Positions 1 to 7,525 of a stretch of 33,045 bases of DNA are shown here, one piece after another. The stretch spans positions 1 through 33,045 of the forward strand of contig NZ_JAIEFA010000082.1 in assembly GCF_029067145.1 (NCBI RefSeq), read 5' to 3'. Under the pieces are notes generated by a model. It worked only from the letters and a program-made list of their open reading frames with translations, was not told where the DNA came from and did no database searches. The stretch comes from Helicobacter sp. (GTDB taxonomy: Bacteria; Campylobacterota; Campylobacteria; Campylobacterales; Helicobacteraceae). Each line of letters opens with the position of its first letter. Within the stretch, counting starts at the first letter, position 1. The position numbers and the translations under genes were made by a program.

Positions 1-23
1 TCAACTGCACTTTTTGGATTCAT
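1..23 (-). CDS. Start of an unidentified leftward gene (partial)
   Basis: Only the first seven codons are inside the window, reading MNPKSAV, and the gene runs off the left edge. The start is supported by a very good Shine-Dalgarno AAGGAG (positions 30-35 read leftward) seven bases before the ATG. The gene would be divergent from bioD, and the AT-rich stretch 60-120 may hold its promoter. Seven residues are not enough to name a product. Confidence 0.55.
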
Positions 24-147
24 TGTTGTAACTCCTTTTGATTTGAGGTTTGAATGAAGTGGAATTATGGCATAAAAATAATTTAAATTAAACAAGCCAA
101 AGGCAAAATTTCACAATGGAATCGCAAACTTAAGGGCGAGATATAAG

Positions 148-267
148 ATTATAGATTGCTTCGGCTTCGCCTCGCAAGGACGGAAAAGCAAGCTATCATT
201 GCGAGCCGATTTATCGGCGTGGCGCACACTGCGAGCAGTTTGCCCGCTTTAAGCTGCAAATCTATAA
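148..267. repeat. Dispersed composite repeat, copy 1
   Basis: The ends are inverted copies: ATTATAGATTGC at 148-159 and GCAAATCTATAAT at 255-267. Inside are a left unit ending CTCGCAAGGACG and a right unit starting near TCATTGCGAG. The right unit has a perfect hairpin GCCGA-TTTA-TCGGC (205-218), then CGTGGCGCACACTGCGAGCA and a 30-base extension shared with the copies at 14.7, 24.9 and 29.6 kb. No reading frame is plausible. It looks like a small non-autonomous, MITE- or REP-like element; no target-site duplication was established. Confidence 0.8.
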
Positions 268-285
268 TTTAGCATAAAGCAAGCA

Positions 286-291
286 TATAAT
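286..291 (+). promoter_or_regulatory. Probable -10 box of bioD
   Basis: TATAAT lies 30 bases before the bioD ATG with no gene between. No convincing -35 hexamer is visible, which is normal for sigma-70 promoters of Campylobacterota. The right end of the dispersed repeat stops only about 20 bases upstream, so the repeat forms the upstream edge of this promoter. Confidence 0.6.
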
Positions 292-320
292 AGAATCTTA
301 AATTTTAAAAAGGAATAGAT

Positions 321-926
321 ATGCAAATTTTTATTGCTGGAAGCCATACAGATGTGGGGAAAACCTCTGTCAGCGCGGCATTGTGTTACGCATTTGGTTT
401 GGATTATTTTAAACTCGTTCAAGCAGGCACTCCAACAGACAATCAAAGAATCCAAAATTTAACGCCCGCAACTAAAATTTATCCTAGTGGCATTACCTTG
501 CAAACTCCCGCTAGTCCTCACATCGGTATGCAAAAAGAAAAAATATCCTACAATGGGCTAAGGATTCCATTACCTAAATCAGAAAATTTACTCATTGAGA
601 GTGCGGGCGGGCTTTTTACCCCATTGGACACTCAAAAATGTATGATAGATTTTTTGAGCACACACCGACTGCCTTGTATTTTGGTTGGTGCGTATTATCT
701 TGGCGGAATTAATCATATTTTACTAAGCATTGCGACATTAAAAGCACGCGAGATTCCGCTTCTTGGGCTAATTATCAGCAAAGAACAAAATTCTACAATG
801 GACGCCTTTATAAAGTCTTATACGCAAGTTAGAATCGCGCACTTCGCGACTTATTCCGATAGAGAGACTTTTCAAGCAAATGCCAATGAACTAAAAGAGG
901 AAATGCAGAATCTTAAAATGATTTAA
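321..926 (+). CDS. bioD: ATP-dependent dethiobiotin synthetase BioD
   Basis: BioD closes the ureido ring of 7,8-diaminopelargonate using CO2 and ATP, the penultimate step of biotin synthesis, in the cytosol. The 201-residue protein starts with the P-loop GSHTDVGKTS (residues 7-16). Next comes the substrate-contact region around Lys31 (FKLVQAG, where most homologues have KPV) and the family signature ESAGGLFTPL. The length is slightly below the usual 220. The start follows AAAAAGGA at a normal distance. It is the first gene of the rightward block but separated by 68 bases from the next, so it may have its own transcript. The partner genes bioF, bioG and bioC lie 1.8 kb downstream and bioA lies 29 kb downstream. 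Confidence 0.93.
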   Translation: MQIFIAGSHTDVGKTSVSAALCYAFGLDYFKLVQAGTPTDNQRIQNLTPATKIYPSGITLQTPASPHIGMQKEKISYNGLRIPLPKSENLLIESAGGLFTPLDTQKCMIDFLSTHRLPCILVGAYYLGGINHILLSIATLKAREIPLLGLIISKEQNSTMDAFIKSYTQVRIAHFATYSDRETFQANANELKEEMQNLKMI

Positions 927-994
927 AAACACGAAAAAGGCATATTTTAAGAGATAAAACGCTAAAATAGCACAAAAATTTATGAAGGTCCGAT

Positions 995-1546
995 ATGAAA
1001 TTTAGACTCGCACATGCACCTTATATTGGAAATAAAATAGCATTAGATTTATCCACCTGCGGTTTTGTAAATGTTTTACACGGATTAGAGGGGATTGCAA
1101 AAGTCGCGCAAAAATTCATTGAAGCAAATATCCAAGAAGAAGCAAACATAGAAGAAAAAGCAAGGGAAATTTTGGAAGAAAATTTAGATGAAATTGAATT
1201 TATGCGAGCCGATGAACACCAACTTTTTTGGAAAATCAAACAAAAATTAGCAGAAAATGAAAATTTTATTTTGAGCTTTGAAGACCGCTACAATCATCTT
1301 GCGCACAAAATCCTTGATGAGCTTTTTGAAGAAGATTTGATTGATTCTGCCACCTCTGAAACGCGAATTGTCAATGTCATATTCAAAGCCATTAATAGTT
1401 ATTCAAGAATCTACAATGAAGTAGAAGAAATCGTGCAAGAACGCATTGCAAACTACAAACGCAAAATAGTCTTTGGCAGCGAAGAATACGATTTGATTTT
1501 TGACAAACTCTACCAAGAGGAGCTCAAAAAGAAAGGATTTCTGTGA
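995..1546 (+). CDS. DUF507 family protein
   Basis: This is a 183-residue, highly charged and probably helical cytosolic protein with no signal peptide or membrane segment. It reads like the DUF507 family, a conserved Campylobacterota protein of unknown function often found before carA. Acidic patches (residues 48-70 and 105-125) alternate with a basic tail (YKRK near 160, KKKGFL at the end). The start follows GAAGG. Its stop TGA shares one base with the carA ATG, giving strong translational coupling to carA. No enzyme motif is visible, and I would not assign a role beyond the genomic link to carbamoyl-phosphate synthesis. Confidence 0.8.
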   Translation: MKFRLAHAPYIGNKIALDLSTCGFVNVLHGLEGIAKVAQKFIEANIQEEANIEEKAREILEENLDEIEFMRADEHQLFWKIKQKLAENENFILSFEDRYNHLAHKILDELFEEDLIDSATSETRIVNVIFKAINSYSRIYNEVEEIVQERIANYKRKIVFGSEEYDLIFDKLYQEELKKKGFL

Positions 1547-2700
1547 TGACATCTCCACGAGATAAACTAAAAGACGTTTGGATTTATTTGGCAAATGGTT
1601 TATTTTTCAAGGCAAAAAGCTTCGGCGCGGAGAAAACAAGCGTGGGTGAATTGGTATTTAACACCTCACTAACAGGCTATCAAGAAATTACGACCGACCC
1701 AAGCTATGCAGGACAATTCGTCTGCTTTACTATGCCAGAACTTGGAATCGTAGGAGCAAACAAACAAGATATGGAAAGTCGCGGAATCTTTGCCAAAGGG
1801 ATTCTATGTCATCATTACAATTCTAAATTTTCAAATTTTCGCGCAGAGGAAAGCTTGGGAGAGTTTTTAAAGAAATTCAACGCAATGGGAATTTGCGCGA
1901 TTCCTACGCGCTTGCTCACAAGAACCTTGCGCGAAGAAGGCGCGATGATGATGATTGCCTCTACTGAAATCTCTGACAAAAATGAGCTAAAAAAACTCCT
2001 AGAAAGCAGCCCAAAGATTGAGGAAATCAATTACATAAAAGAAGTCAGCACACAAGCACCCTACCAACACCACAAAGGCAAATTTGACTTTCAAAGTATG
2101 GACTACACCACGCCTAAGACCTATCAAAAAATCCTAGCGATTGATTTTGGAATCAAACAAAGCATTTTAAACCAGCTCGTCAGTGCGGGCTTCAGTGTAG
2201 AAGTCATACCACACGATTTTGAAGCACAATCGCTAATTGCACGTTACGCACAGGGCGAATTTGACGGAATCTTTCTCTCCAATGGACCTGGAGACCCACA
2301 AGTGCTTCATACAGAAATCGCTGAAATCAAAAAATTAATTGCTGCTAAGATTCCACTTTTTGCAATTTGTTTGGGGCATCAGTTGCTTTCTCTTGCGCAT
2401 GGTTACCCTACCCATAAACTCAAATTTGGACACCACGGCGGCAACCACCCGGTGAAAAACCTCCTCACACAAGAAATAGAAATCACCGCACAGAACCACA
2501 ACTATTCCGTACCGGAATCTATCCAAGAAGTTGCGGAAGTTACTCATCGCAATCTTTTTGACAACACCATTGAGGGAGTGCGCTATAAAAACGCTCTGAT
2601 TTGTTCTTTTCAACATCACCCAGAAGCGGGACCCGGACCTTTAGAATCCACCACGCTTTTTAATACCTTTGCTAAACTGCTTCAGAATGCAAAGGCATAG
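1546..2700 (+). CDS. carA: Carbamoyl-phosphate synthase small (glutaminase) subunit CarA
   Basis: CarA hydrolyses glutamine and passes ammonia to CarB to make carbamoyl phosphate for arginine and pyrimidines. At 384 residues it has the usual length. The N-terminal CPSase domain shows FNTSLTGYQEITTDPSY (38-54). The class I amidotransferase domain shows LSNGPGDP (244-251), the nucleophile Cys275 in FAICLGHQL, and His358 and Glu360 in QHHPEAGPGP. Translation could begin at GTG 1543, but ATG 1546 is better placed: AAAGGA ends eight bases before it and it overlaps the previous stop by one base. carB is not in the window, so the two subunits are unlinked here. The gene sits inside a block of biotin genes. 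Confidence 0.96.
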   Translation: MTSPRDKLKDVWIYLANGLFFKAKSFGAEKTSVGELVFNTSLTGYQEITTDPSYAGQFVCFTMPELGIVGANKQDMESRGIFAKGILCHHYNSKFSNFRAEESLGEFLKKFNAMGICAIPTRLLTRTLREEGAMMMIASTEISDKNELKKLLESSPKIEEINYIKEVSTQAPYQHHKGKFDFQSMDYTTPKTYQKILAIDFGIKQSILNQLVSAGFSVEVIPHDFEAQSLIARYAQGEFDGIFLSNGPGDPQVLHTEIAEIKKLIAAKIPLFAICLGHQLLSLAHGYPTHKLKFGHHGGNHPVKNLLTQEIEITAQNHNYSVPESIQEVAEVTHRNLFDNTIEGVRYKNALICSFQHHPEAGPGPLESTTLFNTFAKLLQNAKA

Positions 2701-2715
2701 TGCCTTGCCCAAGCT

Positions 2716-3936
2716 ATGAATAAGGTCCAATCACAGATTGCCCAAACCCTTGAATGCCTAAAGCGCGATTCCAACTACCGCGCACTTGTTCCACAAAAAC
2801 ACAAGGGCTTCCAAATTGCTAGATTCGCGAATCCTACAAATAAAAATCCACAATGGCTTTTAAATCTTGCTAGCAACGACTATTTAGGGCTTGCAAGTGA
2901 TGAATCTTTTAATGCTGCATTTTTGGATTCCACACTTTTTAAAGAAAATTTATATTTTAGCTCGTCTTCCTCGCGGCTTTTAAGTGGGAATTTTGAAATT
3001 TATGCACAGCTAGAATCTCATCTCTCCCACACTTTTGGCAAACAAGCCCTTATTTTTAATAGCGGATTCCACGCAAATTTGGGAGCTTTGGGCGCATTAA
3101 ACTCCCTTAAAAATGTGCTATTTATCGCGGATAAGTCTATCCACGCAAGCCATATTGATGGACTAAAATCCTTTCAAACCACGCATTTAAAGAGATTTTC
3201 ACACAATAATATGCAAAGACTAGAACAGCTTTTGCGAGATAATGCGCCCCAATACGAAGCCGTTTTTATTTTGAGTGAGGGGCTCTTTAGTATGGAGGGG
3301 GATTTCGCGCCGATACGCACTCTTGTTACACTAAAACAACAATTTGATAATGTGTATTTGTATCTTGATGAGGCGCATAGTATTGGAAGCTTTGGCAAAG
3401 ATGGACTAGGCGTTTGTGCAAACTTTGGATTGCTAGATTCTATTGATTTTTTGGTGCTAACCTTTGGCAAAGCCCTCGCGTCTATGGGTGCTTGCGTGCT
3501 GTGCAATGGAATCTTTTATGAATATTTTGTAAATTTTGCCCGCGCTTTGATTTACTCTACTGCACTTCCTCCTTTAAACATTGCGCGCAGTCTCTTTGGC
3601 TTTTTGGAGCTTGCCAAACTCCACAATCAAAGGGCAGATTTAGCGCGCTTAAGTACAGATTTCAAGGCACTTCTAACACGAAATTTAGACTTGGAAGTCT
3701 TGGGCGATTATAATATTATCAGCCTGATTCTAGGGGATAATGCCAAAGCAGTGTATTTTGCAAAGGAATTAGAACAAAGAGGCTACTTTGCGCCCGCTAT
3801 AAAATCCCCTACGATTCCAAAGAATCGCGCTTGTTTGCGATTCTCTTTAAGTGCAAATCTACCCTTTGAAGCTTTAGAATCTCTTGTGCCAATTCTCAAA
3901 AAGATTGATTATGAATATTTATCAAAAAATAAATAA
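2716..3936 (+). CDS. bioF: 8-amino-7-oxononanoate synthase BioF
   Basis: BioF condenses pimeloyl-ACP with L-alanine, releasing CO2, to give 8-amino-7-oxononanoate (KAPA). It is a PLP enzyme of the alpha-oxoamine synthase family. Visible family features are LNLASNDYLGL (49-59), His144 in SIHASHIDG, Asp218 in the DEAHSIGSFG block and the PLP lysine Lys252 in LTFGKALASMG. At 406 residues it is slightly long (typical about 385). It follows carA by 15 bases with no strong Shine-Dalgarno, so it probably depends on read-through from carA. Its 3' end overlaps bioG by 26 bases. KBL and serine palmitoyltransferase share the fold, but the bioG/bioC context settles the call. Confidence 0.94.
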   Translation: MNKVQSQIAQTLECLKRDSNYRALVPQKHKGFQIARFANPTNKNPQWLLNLASNDYLGLASDESFNAAFLDSTLFKENLYFSSSSSRLLSGNFEIYAQLESHLSHTFGKQALIFNSGFHANLGALGALNSLKNVLFIADKSIHASHIDGLKSFQTTHLKRFSHNNMQRLEQLLRDNAPQYEAVFILSEGLFSMEGDFAPIRTLVTLKQQFDNVYLYLDEAHSIGSFGKDGLGVCANFGLLDSIDFLVLTFGKALASMGACVLCNGIFYEYFVNFARALIYSTALPPLNIARSLFGFLELAKLHNQRADLARLSTDFKALLTRNLDLEVLGDYNIISLILGDNAKAVYFAKELEQRGYFAPAIKSPTIPKNRACLRFSLSANLPFEALESLVPILKKIDYEYLSKNK

Positions 3937-4564
3937 TAATGAAAATATATTATTAATATTTGGCGGATTTGCCTCCCACCCCTCGCATTTTCTGCCCTTT
4001 ATTCCTGCGCATTATGATTTTATCCTCTTATTCCATTACCAACACCTAGATTTTAGTGTCCTGAAGTCTCTTTTGCAAAACCTAAACAAAGAATCCAAAA
4101 TCACTCTTTTAGCCTTTTCTATGGGAGTATTTGTCGCGCGCATTTTTATGGAATCCTCGCAAGATTCCAATCACTTTGCGCGTAAAATTGCGATTAATGG
4201 CACAGAATTTGGCATACATTCAAAATTTGGAATCCCGCCCAAACTCTTTAAGCTCACGCAAAAAGCTTTTAATTTAACGACTTTTAAGCACAATTTGTTT
4301 GGTAAATTTTTCAATCAAACCCATAATTTTGAATTTTTGGATTCCAACATTTTACGCGAGGAATTGGGTTTTTTTATCCAAACTTGTCCGCAGTTTGATA
4401 CGATTACAAGCGAGATTTTTTGGGATAAGATTCTTATCTCCAAGCAAGATTTAGTTTTTGATACACAATCTCAAAAAAACTTTTGGATTGACTTCAAAGA
4501 CGCGAGTGAGCGAATCTTAGACATAGACGCTCCGCATTTTGTGTTTTTTGATTGGCAACTCTAA
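3911..4564 (+). CDS. bioG: Pimeloyl-ACP methyl ester esterase BioG (DUF452)
   Basis: BioG removes the methyl group from pimeloyl-ACP methyl ester and so ends chain elongation, handing pimeloyl-ACP to BioF. The 217-residue alpha/beta hydrolase resembles Haemophilus BioG along its length: IFGGFASHP (16-24), the nucleophile Ser70 in LLAFSMGV, INGTEFGI (95-102), Asp180 in SKQD and His209 in DAPHFVFF, a complete Ser-Asp-His set. A GTG at 3884 is in frame, but ATG 3911 starts exactly at the conserved N-terminus. It overlaps bioF by 26 bases and bioC by one base (TAATG), a tightly coupled bioF-bioG-bioC unit like the one I recall from Campylobacter. BioH or BioV would be the alternative esterases; the sequence fits neither. 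Confidence 0.9.
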   Translation: MNIYQKINNNENILLIFGGFASHPSHFLPFIPAHYDFILLFHYQHLDFSVLKSLLQNLNKESKITLLAFSMGVFVARIFMESSQDSNHFARKIAINGTEFGIHSKFGIPPKLFKLTQKAFNLTTFKHNLFGKFFNQTHNFEFLDSNILREELGFFIQTCPQFDTITSEIFWDKILISKQDLVFDTQSQKNFWIDFKDASERILDIDAPHFVFFDWQL

Positions 4565-5358
4565 TGCAAGCGCAAAAAGAACGAATCCGACAGGGATTCC
4601 AAAGAGCAAAGCCAACCTATGCGCAAAACGCAAAGGTGCAACAAACAATGCAGCAAAAATTACTTGCAATCCTACGCAAACACTGCAAAACAAGGAATTT
4701 AGGCAATATCTTAGAGCTTGGCTGTGGTAATGGACTTTTGGCGCGGAATCTTGCATTAAGTTTTGAGTTTGAATCCTATTTGGCGGTAGATTTGGTGGAT
4801 TTTTCTAATGATTTTATAAAGATTCAAAAAGACATACCACACAAGATAGATTTTTTGCAGGCAGATTTTGAGGATTTGGCGCAAATAAGCAATAAGAATC
4901 CCAATTTACAATACGATTTGATTTTGTCCAACGCAAGTATGCAATGGGTAAATCAGCGGGGTTTTTTGCCACAATTAAGCGTGTTGCTCCGACCAAATGG
5001 AATCTTAGCCTTTAGCACTTTTGGCGCAGAAAACTATCAAGAATTGCGCGCAAGTTGTGGAATAGGATTAGAATATTTGGAGCCAAAAGATTATGCAGAA
5101 ATTTTGCAATTAGATTTTAAAATTTTGGAATCTTTTGAGGCTAGGATTCCCTTGCACTTTTCAAACACTCTTGCACTTTTTAGGCATTTGCGCGATACAG
5201 GCGTAAATTCCTTACAACAAGGCTTTAGGCTAAATAAAAAATTCTTAACGGATTACGCAACGCGATTCCACAATGTTTTAACCTATCACCCAATCTATCT
5301 TTTGGCGCAAAAAAGAAGTTTGGAATCTAAACCTAAAGATTCTCCCTCAAACTCTTAA
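4564..5358 (+). CDS. bioC: Malonyl-ACP O-methyltransferase BioC
   Basis: BioC methylates the free carboxyl of malonyl-ACP so that the fatty-acid machinery can elongate it to pimeloyl-ACP methyl ester. The 264-residue class I SAM methyltransferase has motif I ILELGCGNG (49-57), an acidic residue after the second strand (AVDLVD) and SNASMQWV (122-129), a pattern typical of BioC. TTG 4552 is in frame, but ATG 4564 forms a TAATG overlap with bioG and gives the expected N-terminus (ERIRQGFQRAKPTYAQNA). Its last 26 bases overlap the 3' end of the convergent cytochrome gene, so no terminator separates the two. Confidence 0.92.
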   Translation: MQAQKERIRQGFQRAKPTYAQNAKVQQTMQQKLLAILRKHCKTRNLGNILELGCGNGLLARNLALSFEFESYLAVDLVDFSNDFIKIQKDIPHKIDFLQADFEDLAQISNKNPNLQYDLILSNASMQWVNQRGFLPQLSVLLRPNGILAFSTFGAENYQELRASCGIGLEYLEPKDYAEILQLDFKILESFEARIPLHFSNTLALFRHLRDTGVNSLQQGFRLNKKFLTDYATRFHNVLTYHPIYLLAQKRSLESKPKDSPSNS

Positions 5359-6460
5359 GCTTAAAATATTCCACTGCATTTTTGGCAAAGATTCCAGATT
5401 CTGCGTCTTTGTGGCAGGTTTGACAATTTGCCTTGCTTTTGATTGCCTTTGTTGTAAAAATCTTTGGATTGAGTTTGCGGTGTGCAATCTCCCAATAAGG
5501 AGTTTTTGTGATTGCAATTTGTTGGGATTCTTTTTGTTGCGTAAATTTCGTATCCACAACATCACTTGCATATTTTTCTAAAAATGCAGCAATTCTTGCG
5601 TGCGTTTCTTCCTCCAAGCTTGCGTCATCGCCAAAATGATTTTCTAAATCACTCATCATAGAATCCCACGCGGACTTTGGAAGCAAAAAGGGAGCATAGG
5701 CAATATGACAGCTTCCGCATTCTTGCTTATACTCTCCAAAGGCTGTTTTATTAGAATCTTGCGTGAAAAAATCCTGCGCGGAGGGGCGTAAAAGTATGTT
5801 TTTGGGATAAAGCAAATAAAGAAACAATGCAAACAAAAAGAGGAGAAAAAAAGCAAAAATTGCCTTTTGCGCAGGATTTAGAGAGACGCTTTCGTCCTTT
5901 TGCGTGCGTTTGTAGCCATTGAGCATAGAATCTATTGCATCTCCTTTGCTCCAAAACTTGTCTATTAAGCTTCCACAAAAATGAATTGCCACGATAAACA
6001 ATAAGCAATTTGCAAAAAATTCGTGCAAATCATCGCCCATATAAAAGTAGCTATATGTGAAAAACAATGGGGCAAAGATTCCGCTATTTTGCTCCGCTCC
6101 ATATTGCAAAAGTCCGCTAAATACGACAAGAAATCCAAAGCCAAGCATAAGAATAATTGCCACGCTTGAGGCAGGATTGTGTCCGATATAATGCTTTTTA
6201 TTTCCTAAAATAGAAGTAAGATATTCTAGGATTCCACGATAGTTAAAATCCCAAAAGCGCGAATGCTTTGTGCCGATAAATCCCCAAATAACGCGCAATA
6301 TCACCCCTGCTCCAAATAAAACTCCACAAACAATATGCACAAGAAAAAGTGTGTCTATATCCGCGCTTAGGTAAGAGAGTGCAAAAGTGAGAATCAAAAA
6401 ATAATGCAAAAAACGATTGATAAAAGTCCAAATATAGCTCTTAATCACGCCAGATTCCAT
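5333..6460 (-). CDS. Cytochrome b561-type membrane protein fused to a DHC dihaem cytochrome c domain
   Basis: The 375-residue protein has an N-terminal four-helix cytochrome b561 domain (residues about 10-170) with candidate haem b ligands His19, His42, His146 and His160. A fifth helix (about 200-218) follows, then a periplasmic dihaem domain with CGSCH (248-252) and CQTCH (346-350). The tail closely resembles the separate DHC protein encoded just upstream: both share a LLPxSxW stretch and a DASLE motif. It should oxidise quinol and pass electrons to its tethered haems c. The start ATG 6460 lies 20 bases inside the upstream gene; an in-frame extension to 6535 would prepend a non-membrane, proline-rich stretch and is unlikely. 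Its 3' end overlaps bioC tail to tail by 26 bases. Confidence 0.88.
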   Translation of the reverse strand: MESGVIKSYIWTFINRFLHYFLILTFALSYLSADIDTLFLVHIVCGVLFGAGVILRVIWGFIGTKHSRFWDFNYRGILEYLTSILGNKKHYIGHNPASSVAIILMLGFGFLVVFSGLLQYGAEQNSGIFAPLFFTYSYFYMGDDLHEFFANCLLFIVAIHFCGSLIDKFWSKGDAIDSMLNGYKRTQKDESVSLNPAQKAIFAFFLLFLFALFLYLLYPKNILLRPSAQDFFTQDSNKTAFGEYKQECGSCHIAYAPFLLPKSAWDSMMSDLENHFGDDASLEEETHARIAAFLEKYASDVVDTKFTQQKESQQIAITKTPYWEIAHRKLNPKIFTTKAIKSKANCQTCHKDAESGIFAKNAVEYFKLKSLRENL

Positions 6461-6971
6461 AGTTTGGAATATCAATCGTCTGTCCCCCATAGATTCCTTG
6501 TTCGGCTTTGGTATGGCAAGCGGCACAACGCGCAATATTTCCCACTTCTTTTTGCTGCACCATCCAATCTTTTAGTTTTCTGTGTTTTTTTTGATGGTAG
6601 GGAATCTGCGAAATAGAGGTGTATAAGACTCCCGGCTGCATTGATTTTGTTAATTTTGCACTACGACGGTATTGCATTGCTTTTTCACTCGCATTGTCTA
6701 GCAAATATTGTGTGATTTGCGCAATGTCCTCTTTGCTTTCTAAACTCGCGTCTGTGTCATAGTGTTGCGCTAAGTTATCCATTACCCATTGCCAAGAAGT
6801 GCTAGGGAGCAAACCGGGTTGATAGCCAAAATGACAACTTGCGCACTCCTTTTTGTAAAGTGCATTATCCACCGCTTTTACCTCTGGACCTTTGCGCCCT
6901 TCCGCATAAGCTTGGATTCCAAAAACCGCACAAAGCAAAACCACACTAGAAACTTTTAACATTCTTTTCAT
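6441..6971 (-). CDS. Periplasmic dihaem cytochrome c (DHC family)
   Basis: This 176-residue protein has a signal peptide (hydrophobic 7-20, cleavage likely after AYA at 23) and two c-type haem sites, CASCH (43-47) and CAACH (149-153). Its LLPSTSW and DASLES stretches match the Pfam 'Dihaem cytochrome c' (DHC) family. In Rhodobacter and Shewanella, DHC is encoded with an SHP cytochrome and a membrane cytochrome b, exactly the set found here. It probably shuttles electrons from the b561-DHC fusion to the SHP-like protein. It lies 20 bases after the SHP-like gene and overlaps the next gene by 20 bases, so the three form one operon. Confidence 0.88.
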   Translation of the reverse strand: MKRMLKVSSVVLLCAVFGIQAYAEGRKGPEVKAVDNALYKKECASCHFGYQPGLLPSTSWQWVMDNLAQHYDTDASLESKEDIAQITQYLLDNASEKAMQYRRSAKLTKSMQPGVLYTSISQIPYHQKKHRKLKDWMVQQKEVGNIARCAACHTKAEQGIYGGQTIDIPNYGIWRD

Positions 6972-6991
6972 TCTTTTTCCCTAAACTTGGA

Positions 6992-7435
6992 TTATTGTAA
7001 AATCAAATAATAAAGCACATCACCTTTTTCCCGTGCGCTTCCCTCACGCAAAAAGACATCTTTAAAATTGCGTTTAAGCCATTTTTTGACTTCTTTTACA
7101 TCGCTTAAACGCGTAGGATTCACGCTTGGAGCTAAAGGCTCTAGTGTTTTGTTGGTAAAAACATTGGTTGCGGGAGTTTTTAAATCCACATTATGGCAGC
7201 TTTGGCAGGATAGCAAGGTGTCGTTTTTGCCCTTGTTTTTTGTGCTAAAAATCACTTCGCCTCTTTTGGCATCAAAGTCTTGGAAGTTTGGATTTTCTGC
7301 TTTTGCTTCACTCTTCAATTCCTCAATATAAGCTTGCATTGACGGATTAAATCCACCCGCAAAGCCTACATTTCCAAGTAACAAGATTCCACAGGCACTC
7401 AAAGCCAAACTCTTAAAAACTCTTTTTGTTCTCAT
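6992..7435 (-). CDS. SHP-like monohaem cytochrome c (DUF1924 family)
   Basis: A 147-residue secreted protein: signal peptide 1-26 (cleavage near GFAGG), one haem site CQSCH (77-81), then TPATNVFTNKTLEPLAPSVN, an Asn-rich loop and a WLKRNFKDV...EKGDVLYYL tail, all typical of the DUF1924/SHP family. SHP of Rhodobacter sphaeroides is an oxygen- and NO-binding cytochrome with an Asn haem ligand and is reduced by DHC. The cysteines I remember at RNCKD and REC in related proteins are Phe (position 124) and Gly (132) here. It has a good Shine-Dalgarno GGGAG and is the first gene of the SHP-DHC-b561 operon. Its substrate or signalling role is unknown. Confidence 0.85.
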   Translation of the reverse strand: MRTKRVFKSLALSACGILLLGNVGFAGGFNPSMQAYIEELKSEAKAENPNFQDFDAKRGEVIFSTKNKGKNDTLLSCQSCHNVDLKTPATNVFTNKTLEPLAPSVNPTRLSDVKEVKKWLKRNFKDVFLREGSAREKGDVLYYLILQ

Positions 7436-7525
7436 TTTGTCTCCCTTAAATCAAGAAATAAGATTCAAAATGATAATAAAAAAGTGTGAAGAAAATCTTA
7501 ACAATTTAAAGAGAGATTCTATAAC

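Larger units (their letters stand above)
24..320. other. Divergent intergenic region before bioD
   Basis: About 300 bases without a gene. From left to right it holds the Shine-Dalgarno and upstream region of the partial leftward gene, an AT-rich stretch, one full copy of the dispersed repeat (148-267) and the bioD promoter (TATAAT at 286-291). A short reading frame on the minus strand crosses the repeat but has no recognisable product. Confidence 0.7.
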
